From NCBI RefSeq assembly GCF_015207755.1, contig NZ_JADEWH010000004.1, forward strand, positions 310,001 to 374,000: a stretch of DNA of 64,000 nucleotides. Direction: 5' to 3'. How positions within the stretch are numbered: position 1 is the first letter of the stretch; each line of letters starts with the position of its first letter. Below the pieces are notes generated by a model, which saw only the letters and a program-made list of their open reading frames with translations, did not search any database and was not told the DNA's origin. Shown one piece after another: positions 35,004-43,745 of this stretch. The DNA comes from Nodularia sp. LEGE 06071. Its GTDB lineage: Bacteria > Cyanobacteriota > Cyanobacteriia > Cyanobacteriales > Nostocaceae. The position numbers and the translations under genes are program-made.

Positions 35004-36268
35004 ATATTGATGTGATGATGAAATTTTGCAGTAAGTAATCTATTAATAAATGCACTATTGAAGATACATAACCTCTGCTCGTATAAATAATAGCAGTGTA
35101 TTATATAATGAAGTATCTTATTATATATTTAGTTTAACTGTAGTTATTACTATTTAGTTTATTTCAACAAGTTATCAACTGCACTGAATTATATATTTGT
35201 TTTATCTGGCAATCAATTTTGAAGATTGTAACGACTATCTTCACTAATATAGATAAAAAATACACCTCAATTATGTATGAATTACTTAATACTAATTTAT
35301 ACATAAACTTTAAGTATGGTGTGTTTCAGGATTTAGTATAGCATTTTATCTTACATAGTGATACCTTAGACGCTGTGAGCATTTACTGAAAGATTATATT
35401 GAAAATATACGTTGAAGACGTGATTGACAAATTGATTAAGTAAATATTAAATATTCGGCTTTTCCGTACCTGTTATGCTAAATGCGTATCAAATAAGCTT
35501 GAAACCCTTGTTGGGCAATAATAACAGGCTTTAGCATTAACGTTTGAATCTTGGAGCTTAAATTGAGGATCTAATCGCCTGTAAGCCTTGATTTTAAAGG
35601 GAAATTCTAGGGTTAAATTAAAATTTCAGCATAACACCTACCGAAGAACCAAGTATTCTGACGAGGAAGCATGAGTCTTACTATAACTGCATAAATTATG
35701 ATTACGCTCTTTTTTGGTAAAAAAAACGTTATTTTTGCTCAAAAGAGGAATAAACTACATTTTGCGTAATATTATTTAATGTTAACTAATTTTAAACCGA
35801 TGTTTTTTGTTGAATATACGGTAATGTAAATATTGGTTAAAGTTTTATTTCTTACGTTAGTTTTTACATGAAGATTACTGTGCAAGATGACAACATAGTA
35901 ATTTTAGGTTAGTATGAAATTTCTCAAGTATAATTACCTGGGTTGCTAAGCTACCATTAGTTACTGTATAACAAAAATTATTAAGGGTGCATTAAATTTA
36001 CTACGAAAATCAGTATGGCTGATTAATGCTAATGATTCTTGTTTCGCGACTTCGGCGCAAAAGCGCTAAGAATCTGGCTTTAGTCTTGCTTAGAATGATC
36101 AATTCATCAGGCAAACATCCAATGCTCAAAAATCTAGTCAACAGAATTAAGGATAAAAATATTCAGGGAATAAAAGTGGAACTTTATTTATCCCTGTGAT
36201 TCATTAATGACTTGAGTGCTTCGGTGGTATCGTCAAGAAAATTTGTGCAATTTAGAATCCAATGATCG
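35004..36268. other. 1.26-kb gene-free region between divergent wzc and the glycan cluster
   Basis: AT-rich, without a convincing gene. It should hold the divergent promoters. Two partly overlapping inverted repeats are visible: CCTGTTAT (35469-35476) with ATAACAGG (35521-35528), and TTATGCTAAA (35473-35482) with TTTAGCATTAA (35530-35540); they share bases, so only one can form at a time. A hairpin GATTCTT (36034-36040) with AAGAATC (36068-36074) encloses a GC-rich palindrome of the dispersed-repeat type. A long transcript leader or a small RNA is possible but not shown. Confidence 0.5.
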
Positions 36269-37594
36269 ATGAAACTCAACAAAGGGATTAATCAAAAGGT
36301 AATATCGCCATCCATTTCAATTGGATCAGCAGATGAATATGAGGATTGTCTCCCTGTTGAGCAATCAATTAAGTTATCTGTTGTTACACAGTATTTTCCC
36401 CCAGACTATGCTGCTACGGGACAATTGATTGAGGAACTTGTCAAGCAGTTAGAGCAGCAAGGGGTAAATATCGAGGTTTTTACTAGTCAGCCTGGATATG
36501 CGTTTAGCTTAAGTAAAGCTCCTTATTTAGAACGGGTTGATACGATTAAGATCCAGCGATCGCGAAGCGCCCAACTTTTTCCAGGGAGAATTCGTGGTAA
36601 GCTAGTTAATGGTATCTTATATACCTTGCGGACTTTAGTATATCTGCTGAGAGCCTCACGGCGTAACGATATATTATTAGTGACTACAGCTCCACCGTTT
36701 TTGCCAATTGTGGGTTATTTAGCCAACCTTCTCTTCAAGTTGCCATATGTCTGCATAATATATGATCTATACCCAGATATTGCCATCACACTGGGTGTAG
36801 TGTCTAAAAATCACTGGGTAGCAAAACTGTGGCAGGCGATTAATCAGCGAGTTTGGCTCAATGCTAAAGGCATTGTAGTTCTTAGTCCTGAGATGAAGCA
36901 GAGCGTTTTAGCGCACTGTCCGCAAGTGGCTCATAAAGTTTCGGTGATTCATAGCTGGGCTAATCCGGAATTCATTGTCCCAATTGCCAAACGAGAAAAC
37001 TGGTTTGCTTGGAAGTACGACTTAGTAAATAAATTCACTGTGCTTTACTCTGGCAATATGGGTCGATGTCATGACATCGAGACCTTATTAAAAGCCGCTA
37101 TGGAACTGCAAGATGAGCCAGTGCAGTTTGTCTGTATTGGTGGGGGAGCCAAACGTGAAGAATTAATTGTACAAGTCAATGAATTAGGGCTAAATAATTT
37201 TACATTTTTACCTTATCAAGATAAAAAAGATTTACCCTATTCTCTCACCTCTGGCGATTTGTCTTTGGTGAGTATTAACCCAGCCAGTGAAAGTTTAGTT
37301 TTACCTAGCAAGCTGTACTCAGCATTAGCAACTGGGAGGCCGTTGGCAGTAGTTTGTTCACCCTACTCAAGCTTAAGACAAATAATCGCCGAAGCTGACT
37401 GTGGTGCTGCATTTGACTATGGTGATGGTCATGGACTAGCTGAATTTATCCGCTTGCTTCAGCGGAACCAAAAACTAGGGGAGCAGATGGGTCAAGCAGC
37501 TCGTCAGTATCTACAATCAAATTTTACACCTAAAATCATCGCTCAACAATACCTGGATGTTTTGCGTCAGGCGTTGAGTATGAAAGACATTTAA
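36269..37594 (+). CDS. WcaI-like glycosyltransferase family 4 protein
   Basis: A 441-aa GT-B enzyme. The N-terminal domain has VVTQYFPPDYAATGQLIEEL and VTTAPPFLPIVGYLANLL as in colanic acid WcaI relatives; the C-terminal domain has LYSGNMGRCHDIETLL, GGGAKREEL and the phosphate-binding region LPSKLYSALATGRPL. About 30 extra N-terminal residues precede the core. It is the first gene of the plus-strand cluster. Donor and acceptor cannot be read from sequence. Confidence 0.9.
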   Translation: MKLNKGINQKVISPSISIGSADEYEDCLPVEQSIKLSVVTQYFPPDYAATGQLIEELVKQLEQQGVNIEVFTSQPGYAFSLSKAPYLERVDTIKIQRSRSAQLFPGRIRGKLVNGILYTLRTLVYLLRASRRNDILLVTTAPPFLPIVGYLANLLFKLPYVCIIYDLYPDIAITLGVVSKNHWVAKLWQAINQRVWLNAKGIVVLSPEMKQSVLAHCPQVAHKVSVIHSWANPEFIVPIAKRENWFAWKYDLVNKFTVLYSGNMGRCHDIETLLKAAMELQDEPVQFVCIGGGAKREELIVQVNELGLNNFTFLPYQDKKDLPYSLTSGDLSLVSINPASESLVLPSKLYSALATGRPLAVVCSPYSSLRQIIAEADCGAAFDYGDGHGLAEFIRLLQRNQKLGEQMGQAARQYLQSNFTPKIIAQQYLDVLRQALSMKDI

Positions 37595-37889
37595 GCTCTT
37601 CTTTGCGTCGCAGAGGAAGACTTCAAACAAGTTAATGTATAGAAGTTGTCTATCTGTGTTATAAGTTATTCATGAAAAATTGAGGTGAAAATTACAACCC
37701 TAAATTCATGACTAATGCATTATCAGGAGATTAACGAGCATATTTTAATGAAAAAAGTAAAGTATTGAAAGAAAACAATACTTACTCTAAATATAGGGTG
37801 CTATTTATTAGGAGTTGGGCTTCGATGGTCTATTGATCTCAGTCCCTCCAAACGTAACCTTCTTATCTTATTTATATTAGGAGGTCGAA
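37595..37889. other. Leader upstream of the export operon
   Basis: 295 bases without a gene. A hairpin AGTATTG...CAATACT lies near 37757-37782. The 3' end carries AGGAGG, an unusually good Shine-Dalgarno sequence, ahead of a TTG start at 37890. Confidence 0.4.
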
Positions 37890-38315
37890 TTGCAGAGAAG
37901 GTGTGATCGAAATCGGAAACGTTCAAAACGGAGAGCTATTTACTGTCCTATTCATGGCTGTTATCTGGATAGCGTTAGTAAAAAATATAGACTTTTTGCT
38001 GATCAACCAGGTCAGTTACAGCAACGGGGCTTCAGTCGGCGGGCTGCATCTTTGTTAATAGCAAATCATACAGCAGTTACCATACAAGGAGAGTGGTTAG
38101 AGGCTTTTTGGTGTGAACACTGTCAGCAAAAAAACTGGTATTATATGCGTCAGTCTGATGATGGCACATATAACATTTCCTTAGCGCCCAGGGAACTATG
38201 GCAGCAGGTAACAGGAGTAATTGATCCTCATGGTAATCCTTCTGTGGGCGAGTTTACCCGGATGAATGCCAAACAGCTAAGTAGTCATACCCTCAATTCT
38301 TTTTATTGCCTATGA
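37890..38315 (+). CDS. Small zinc-ribbon-like protein coupled to the Wzm gene
   Basis: A 141-aa protein with a very basic N-terminus (RRCDRNRKRSKRRA) and four candidate metal ligands: Cys19, His22 or Cys24 in YCPIHGC, and Cys75 and Cys78 in WCEHCQQ. No known family comes to mind. Start TTG 37890 is fixed by AGGAGG six bases upstream. Its TGA overlaps the ATG of the ABC permease by four bases, so the two are translationally coupled. Its position suggests a regulatory or accessory part in polysaccharide export; DNA or RNA binding is a guess from the charge and ribbon. Confidence 0.78.
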   Translation: MQRRCDRNRKRSKRRAIYCPIHGCYLDSVSKKYRLFADQPGQLQQRGFSRRAASLLIANHTAVTIQGEWLEAFWCEHCQQKNWYYMRQSDDGTYNISLAPRELWQQVTGVIDPHGNPSVGEFTRMNAKQLSSHTLNSFYCL

Positions 38316-39154
38316 ATAGTCAGAAAAATTCTCCCCAGAAAGAGTTAGTAATTGAAGCTGGATGCACAGAGCAACAGTATTGGCAAGATTTATGGCGCTA
38401 TAGAGAACTATTTTATTTTCTGGCTTGGCGTGACATTTTAGTCAGATATAAGCAAACAGCAATTGGTATTGTTTGGGCATTAATTCGGCCATTTCTGACG
38501 ATGGTAGTGTTTACAGTCATATTTGGTCGGATAGCAAATTTACCATCGGAGGGTGCGCCTTATCCCATTCTCGTATTTTCAGCGATGTTGCCTTGGCAGT
38601 TTTTCGCTAATTCCCTTTCAGAGTGCAGCAATAGTTTAATCGGCAATGCTAATTTAATTTCCAAGGTCTATTTTCCCCGGCTGATCGTCCCGACAAGTGC
38701 TGTGGTAGTCAGCTTTGTAGACTTTATGATTTCCGGCATGATTTTGTTGGCTTTAATGGCATGGTATAACTTTGTTCCTAGCTGGAGAATTGTCACTTTG
38801 CCCTTATTCATTGCGATCGCCTTTGCTGCTTCCATAGGGGCGGGATTATGGTTAGCTTCTTTGAATGTGCAATACCGAGATTTTAGGTTTATTGTCCCGT
38901 TTATTGTGCAGTTTGGGTTATATATTTCCCCGGTAGGATTTAGTAGTAGTGTTGTTCCTGAAGAATGGAGATTTCTTTACTCATTAAATCCAATTGTCGG
39001 GGTAATTGATGGTTTCCGGTGGGCAATATTGGGGGGAGATTCGCATTTATATTTACCAGGGTTTTTGCTATCTTTGGGATTAGTAGCTTTACTCTTAATT
39101 AGTGGTATTTGGTATTTCCGCAAGATGGAAAGAAAGTTTGCTGATGTGATTTAG
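38312..39154 (+). CDS. ABC-2 type polysaccharide export permease (Wzm-like)
   Basis: From the ATG at 38312 the protein is 280 aa with six predicted membrane spans, the first beginning at about residue 35. The cytoplasmic entry WRYRELFYFLAWRDILVRYKQT and the segment ISPVGFSSSVVPEEWRFLYSLNPIVGVIDGFRW are hallmarks of ABC-2 exporters of O-antigen, teichoic acid and capsule type. It pairs with the ATP-binding gene starting 185 bases downstream. The preceding gene overlaps it by four bases. Confidence 0.94.
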   Translation: MNSQKNSPQKELVIEAGCTEQQYWQDLWRYRELFYFLAWRDILVRYKQTAIGIVWALIRPFLTMVVFTVIFGRIANLPSEGAPYPILVFSAMLPWQFFANSLSECSNSLIGNANLISKVYFPRLIVPTSAVVVSFVDFMISGMILLALMAWYNFVPSWRIVTLPLFIAIAFAASIGAGLWLASLNVQYRDFRFIVPFIVQFGLYISPVGFSSSVVPEEWRFLYSLNPIVGVIDGFRWAILGGDSHLYLPGFLLSLGLVALLLISGIWYFRKMERKFADVI

Positions 39155-39196
39155 AAGGGCTGATATACTTAAATAGTATTGGCTTGGGAAGATTTT

Positions 39197-39301
39197 ATGT
39201 CTGATTCATCTCTCTACGAAACAAATTTTTTAGATTGGATAAATCAGCAGCAGTTAGCCTGATCTAGTCTGGGATAATATAATTTCCTACCACATAGAAA
39301 A
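39197..39301 (+). pseudogene. Remnant of a DUF29-family gene
   Basis: MSDSSLYETNFLDWINQQQLA then a stop; after a one-base shift the text continues DLVWDNIISYHIE. This matches the start of cyanobacterial DUF29 proteins (MSDSSLYETDFYxWIE...LDWxNLIEEIE). Only about 35 codons survive, between the permease and ATPase genes. It is a decayed fragment, not a gene. Confidence 0.6.
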
Positions 39302-39338
39302 AGTAATATTAAAAACTAATTTGTTATTAAGATTGAAA

Positions 39339-40640
39339 ATGTCTGATACAGTTATTCGCGTTGAGAATCTGGGTAAAAAATACATTATTGGCCATCAACA
39401 GCAGGAGAGGTATACTGCACTGCGCGATGTGATCGCTAATAAAGTTAAGTCTCTTAGTAGTCTGATTAATCCTAAAGCAAGAGTTGCAAATCCTGCTTTT
39501 GAGGAATTTTGGGCTTTGAAAGATGTATCTTTTGAGATTAAGCAAGGTGATAGGGTTGGGATTATTGGCCGTAATGGTGCGGGTAAATCAACTCTATTGA
39601 AGATTTTAAGTCGCATTACTGAACCCACTACAGGAAGCATCAAAATTAAGGGAAGAGTTGCGAGTTTATTGGAGGTGGGTACGGGGTTTCATCCAGAATT
39701 AACAGGACGAGAGAATATATTTCTGAATGGGGCGATTTTGGGGATGGGTAAGGATGAGATTAAGCAGAAGTTTGATGAGATAGTTGCGTTTGCGGAGGTG
39801 GAGAAGTTTTTAGATACACCAGTGAAGCGGTATTCTTCCGGGATGTATGTGCGATTAGCGTTTGCGGTGGCGGCGCATTTGGAGCCGGAGATTTTGATTG
39901 TGGATGAGGTGTTGGCGGTGGGGGATGCACAGTTTCAGAAGAAGTGTTTGGGGAAGATGGAGGATGTAGCAGAGAAAGAAGGTAGAACAGTTTTGTTTGT
40001 TAGTCATAATATGACAGCAGTTACTAGATTATGTAATAGAGCTTTATGGTTAGATACAGGTAAATTAAAAATAGATGGAGATATATATGAAGTTAGTGGT
40101 AAATATTTACAATCTGATTTAGGAACTTCCGCAGAAAGACATTGGACAAATCCTAAAAATGCTCCTGGAGATTCTGTGGCTAGATTAAAAGCAGTAAGAG
40201 TAATTTCTGAGGGAGTTGTCACCGAAACAGTTGATATTCGTTATCCAGTAATACTGGAAATGGAATATTGGAATTTAAAATCTGATGCTCAGTTATTATG
40301 CGGGTTTAGTTTTTTTAATGATCAAGGTGTAATGTTATTTGTATCAGCAGATTTTCAAGATCCAGAATGGGGTAATAAGTCTAAACCCATAGGAATTTAT
40401 AAATCTCATTGTGTTGTTCCGGGCAACTTGTTAGCAGAAGGACAGGTAAAAGTTGTAGCTGAAGTTAGTACCCGTCATCCTGTTTATGAAATTCATGTTT
40501 TAGAATATGACAGTGTATGTTTTCAAGTTGTAGATACAGGAGAAGCTGGTAGTGTGAGGGCAGAATGGGGTAGAAATATTCCAGGTGTAGTAAGGCCACA
40601 ATTAGAGTGGAAAACTGAATTTTTACAAGAGGCTATATAA
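39339..40640 (+). CDS. ABC polysaccharide export ATPase with Wzt C-terminal domain
   Basis: From the ATG at 39339 the protein is 433 aa. The ABC domain has Walker A GRNGAGKS at 77-84, the signature SSGM at 166-169 and Walker B ILIVDE at 185-190; LEVGTGFHPELTGRENI is typical of the polysaccharide subfamily. The extra C-terminal domain (about 255-433) resembles Wzt-C, which in some O-antigen systems recognises the glycan's terminal modification. It forms the exporter with the upstream permease. A TTG 18 bases upstream of the ATG is in frame but lacks support. Confidence 0.94.
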   Translation: MSDTVIRVENLGKKYIIGHQQQERYTALRDVIANKVKSLSSLINPKARVANPAFEEFWALKDVSFEIKQGDRVGIIGRNGAGKSTLLKILSRITEPTTGSIKIKGRVASLLEVGTGFHPELTGRENIFLNGAILGMGKDEIKQKFDEIVAFAEVEKFLDTPVKRYSSGMYVRLAFAVAAHLEPEILIVDEVLAVGDAQFQKKCLGKMEDVAEKEGRTVLFVSHNMTAVTRLCNRALWLDTGKLKIDGDIYEVSGKYLQSDLGTSAERHWTNPKNAPGDSVARLKAVRVISEGVVTETVDIRYPVILEMEYWNLKSDAQLLCGFSFFNDQGVMLFVSADFQDPEWGNKSKPIGIYKSHCVVPGNLLAEGQVKVVAEVSTRHPVYEIHVLEYDSVCFQVVDTGEAGSVRAEWGRNIPGVVRPQLEWKTEFLQEAI

Positions 40641-40646
40641 AAAATT

Positions 40647-41321
40647 ATGACTGCTAAAAATATATCGTTAAAATATATTCCTGAATTAGATGGACTTAGA
40701 GCAATAGCAGCATTTGGAGTCATGTTCTTTCATTTACATATTCCAGGATTTAGTTTAGGATGGTCAGGAGTATATTTGTTTTTTGTTCTTTCTGGTTTTT
40801 TGATTACAACTATTTTAATAGATAGTAAAGATAAACCTAATTATTTTTCTCGGTTCTATATCAGGAGATCAATAAGAATTTTACCTATCTACTACATTAC
40901 ACTTTTATTAGCATTAATAGTAGCTTTAATACAAAGACAAAGTATTCGTGATTTCCCTTTATATTTAATTCATTTACAAAATAACATTTTAGGTTGGAAT
41001 CAATGGTCAGTTAATTTTCCTGCCTTTATGAATCATACTTGGACATTAGCGGTAGACACTCAATTTTACTTGGTTTATCCTTTATTGATTTTCTATTTAA
41101 AGGAAAAATATTTATTAATTTGCTCTGTAGTTGTTATAATATCCTCATTTTTGTTCAGGATATTCTTCTTCATTGTATTCCCTGATAATCCTAATTTATT
41201 ATTTGCTATGTCTCCTACAGCAATAGATTCATTAACTATTGGGGCGATTTTAGCGATAGTAACCAAGAAAAAAAATATTCTTCAATCTCAAGAAACTCAA
41301 AATAATACCCAATTAAAGTGA
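40647..41321 (+). CDS. Acyltransferase-3 family protein, N-terminal part, ended by an in-frame TGA
   Basis: A 224-aa membrane protein equal to the first two thirds of an OafA-like sugar O-acyltransferase. The family start IPELDGLRAIAAFGVMFFHL places DGLR at 15-18 and His29; FSRFYIRRSIRILPIYY and HTWTLAVDTQFYLVYPL follow. The frame ends at TGA 41319-41321 and goes on in the same frame with the missing C-terminal helices. The whole would be about 361 aa, the usual length. It acetylates or acylates sugars of the surface glycan if functional. AT-rich, unlike the export genes upstream. Confidence 0.85.
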   Translation: MTAKNISLKYIPELDGLRAIAAFGVMFFHLHIPGFSLGWSGVYLFFVLSGFLITTILIDSKDKPNYFSRFYIRRSIRILPIYYITLLLALIVALIQRQSIRDFPLYLIHLQNNILGWNQWSVNFPAFMNHTWTLAVDTQFYLVYPLLIFYLKEKYLLICSVVVIISSFLFRIFFFIVFPDNPNLLFAMSPTAIDSLTIGAILAIVTKKKNILQSQETQNNTQLK

Positions 41322-41732
41322 ATGTTATTTACATTAACTATATTAATAGTAATTATTGCCAAAACAGGTATAAATAATTACTGGAGTCCTTACTCATGGG
41401 GAAGATTGCCAGTGAATTTGTTGACTATCTCTGTAATTTCAACTTTTTTTGCATTTTTAATAAGTTACATTATATCAACTAAGACTATAATAAACACTGT
41501 TCTGAGATTGCCTATACTTAATCATTTAGGAAAAATAAGTTATGGTTTATATCTATATCATTTTCCAGTATTTAGTTTTTTTCAATCCCTTCAGATAAAA
41601 ATCATGAGTAATATATATATTTACATCTTAGTAAATATAATTACAACTTATGTTATTGCTTTGTTGTCTTGGCTAATAATAGAAAAACCTATCAACTATC
41701 TTAAAGAAAATAAATTATTATCTATCAAATAA
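41322..41732 (+). pseudogene. Acyltransferase-3 family, C-terminal part in the same frame
   Basis: 136 codons starting with ATG directly after the TGA. It encodes three to four membrane segments and the family motif ISYGLYLYHFPVF near the end of the membrane domain, and ends with a Lys-rich tail. Coupled translation by termination and reinitiation (TGA ATG) is possible because the ATG is adjacent, so the two halves could in principle assemble. Otherwise the gene is a recent nonsense mutant or a sequencing error. Confidence 0.8.
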
Positions 41733-41735
41733 CTT

Positions 41736-42833
41736 ATGGAATTTTTTAATACTCACATTTCACAAAAAGCGATCGCATTAGTCAATCAAGTATTACAATC
41801 AGGTTGGTTAAGTGAAGGGTCCCTAGTCAAAGAATTTGAAAAATCTCTTACTGACCATCTGGGATTAAAAAACCCTGTAGCGTTAAATAGTGGAACTTCT
41901 GCACTACATTTAGCTTTGGCAATTGCGGGAGTGCAACCTAATGATGAAGTTATTTTACCAGCACAAACCTTTGTAGCAACTGGATTAGCAATTTTAATGC
42001 AGTATGCTAAACCTATATTTGCTGACATTCAGTACAAAACAGGTAATATTGATCCTAATTCCATTAGAGAGAAAATTACAGATAAAACTAAAGCTATTAT
42101 TCCAGTACATTGGGGTGGCTATCCCTGTGATATGGACGAAATTAATGCTATAGCCAAAGAACATAATTTAATGGTTATTGAGGATGCTGCTCATGCTTTA
42201 GGAGCGACATACAAAGGTAAGCCAATAGGTTCAATATCTGATTTTACTGCTTTCTCATTTCAAGCTATTAAACATCTAACAACAGGAGATGGAGGTGCAT
42301 TATGTTGTATAAATCATGAAAATTATCATCAAACTAAAACTAGAAGATGGTTTGGTATTGATAGAGCAAATAGTAAACCTTCTATTTTGGGAGAGCGAGA
42401 GTATGATATTAGTGAATTAGGGTATAAATACCACATGAATGATCTAGCGGCTGCTATTGGTTTAGGTAATCTTGAGGATTTTTTACTTGGGTTACAAAGG
42501 CGTAGGGAAATAGCTGCTATTTACAGAAATGAACTTAAAAATGTTCCAGGACTAGAACTTTTAGATCATCAGGAGGATAGAGAAAGTGCTTATTGGTTAT
42601 TTACTATTTTAGTGGAAGGTAGGGAAAATTTTATTAGAAAATTGAAGGAGTTTGATATTCCCGCATCTGTTGTTCATTTAAGGATAGATCACAATTCAGT
42701 ATTTGGTGGTATAATTCCTGGTTTAATGAACCAAGAAAAATTTAATGATTTTCAAGTTTCTCTACCTATACATGAAAATATCTTAGAGCAAGAAGTTAGA
42801 ACTATAATTAGGAATATTAAAAATGGCTGGTAA
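41736..42833 (+). CDS. DegT/DnrJ/EryC1/StrS sugar aminotransferase
   Basis: A 365-aa PLP enzyme that aminates a keto-sugar nucleotide. SGTSALHLAL (52-61) and EDAAHALGATYKGKPIG (149-165) build the cofactor pocket, and Lys179 in FSFQAIKHLTTGDGG is the internal aldimine lysine. HMNDLAAAIGLGNLE is typical. The following GNAT gene overlaps it by 11 bases, which suggests an amino sugar made here and then N-acylated. Which sugar is not decided by sequence. Confidence 0.93.
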   Translation: MEFFNTHISQKAIALVNQVLQSGWLSEGSLVKEFEKSLTDHLGLKNPVALNSGTSALHLALAIAGVQPNDEVILPAQTFVATGLAILMQYAKPIFADIQYKTGNIDPNSIREKITDKTKAIIPVHWGGYPCDMDEINAIAKEHNLMVIEDAAHALGATYKGKPIGSISDFTAFSFQAIKHLTTGDGGALCCINHENYHQTKTRRWFGIDRANSKPSILGEREYDISELGYKYHMNDLAAAIGLGNLEDFLLGLQRRREIAAIYRNELKNVPGLELLDHQEDRESAYWLFTILVEGRENFIRKLKEFDIPASVVHLRIDHNSVFGGIIPGLMNQEKFNDFQVSLPIHENILEQEVRTIIRNIKNGW

Positions 42834-43737
42834 TGATGATTTAACTTTTAGGAAAGCTGAAGAAAATGATATAGAACAATTAGTAACTCTAATGAATTCT
42901 CAATATCTTCGCAAAAAAGGTAAAGATTATTTTCTATGGCAATATTTTAATTCTTATCACCTTACGATTCTAATATGTGCTTTTATAAACGATGAACTAA
43001 TAGGAATGTTTGGGTTACAAAGAAGGTTTTTAAAGAATGGAATTAAAGTTGGACAACCAATAGATTTGCTAATAAAATCTCAATGGAGAGGACAAGGAGT
43101 ATTCAAACAACTATATCAGGAAACTTTTAGGTATTGTAATGATATTGATATTTTATGTGTATTAGCCAATTTTAATGGTAAACAAGTTAGTGAAAAAGTT
43201 ATTGGTTGTAAGACTCTAGCCAAAATAGATTCTCTGTGCTTAGACATAAATGACTATCAATCACAATTAAAATTAAGTTCTTTAGCCAAAAATTTGCAAA
43301 TAGATAACAATAATTATCTGTATAGTTTTTTATATTCTCCAGAAATAATCTATTGGAGATTTGAATCACATCCAGATTATCAATATGAAAAGATATTTAT
43401 AGATGAAAGTAATTGGACAATTATCAAAATCTTTCAAGATCCAGTAACAGGACATAAATATGGTGATATTGTGGCAATTAATTATCAAGATGATCGAGTA
43501 AACAATCTCATAGCTTTATTAGAAAAGTCTATTATTGAATTTCAAAGTAAAGAAGCAAAAACAATAACACTATGGGCAATGCCGCATACTTTACTATATA
43601 AATTATTAAATGATTTAAAATTTCAAAAATTAGAGCAAGAAAGATACTTCTGTATTAAAGTCATTAATCCAGATTATAATTATTTGTATGATTTTTTAAA
43701 CTGGGACTTAGTACAATCTGATTCAGAAATTTATTAA
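42823..43737 (+). CDS. GNAT-family N-acyltransferase
   Basis: A 304-aa protein. The N-terminal half has the acetyl-CoA fold with DLTFRKAEENDIEQLVTLMN, then LIGMFGLQRRF and the cofactor loop SQWRGQGVFKQLYQE (family Q/RxxGxG/A). The C-terminal half (about 160-304) is another alpha/beta region without clear motif, as in long GNATs of sugar pathways. Its start overlaps the aminotransferase gene by 11 bases, so the likely substrate is the amino-sugar nucleotide made by that enzyme. AT-rich. Confidence 0.85.
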   Translation: MAGNDDLTFRKAEENDIEQLVTLMNSQYLRKKGKDYFLWQYFNSYHLTILICAFINDELIGMFGLQRRFLKNGIKVGQPIDLLIKSQWRGQGVFKQLYQETFRYCNDIDILCVLANFNGKQVSEKVIGCKTLAKIDSLCLDINDYQSQLKLSSLAKNLQIDNNNYLYSFLYSPEIIYWRFESHPDYQYEKIFIDESNWTIIKIFQDPVTGHKYGDIVAINYQDDRVNNLIALLEKSIIEFQSKEAKTITLWAMPHTLLYKLLNDLKFQKLEQERYFCIKVINPDYNYLYDFLNWDLVQSDSEIY

Positions 43738-43745
43738 GGAAATGT

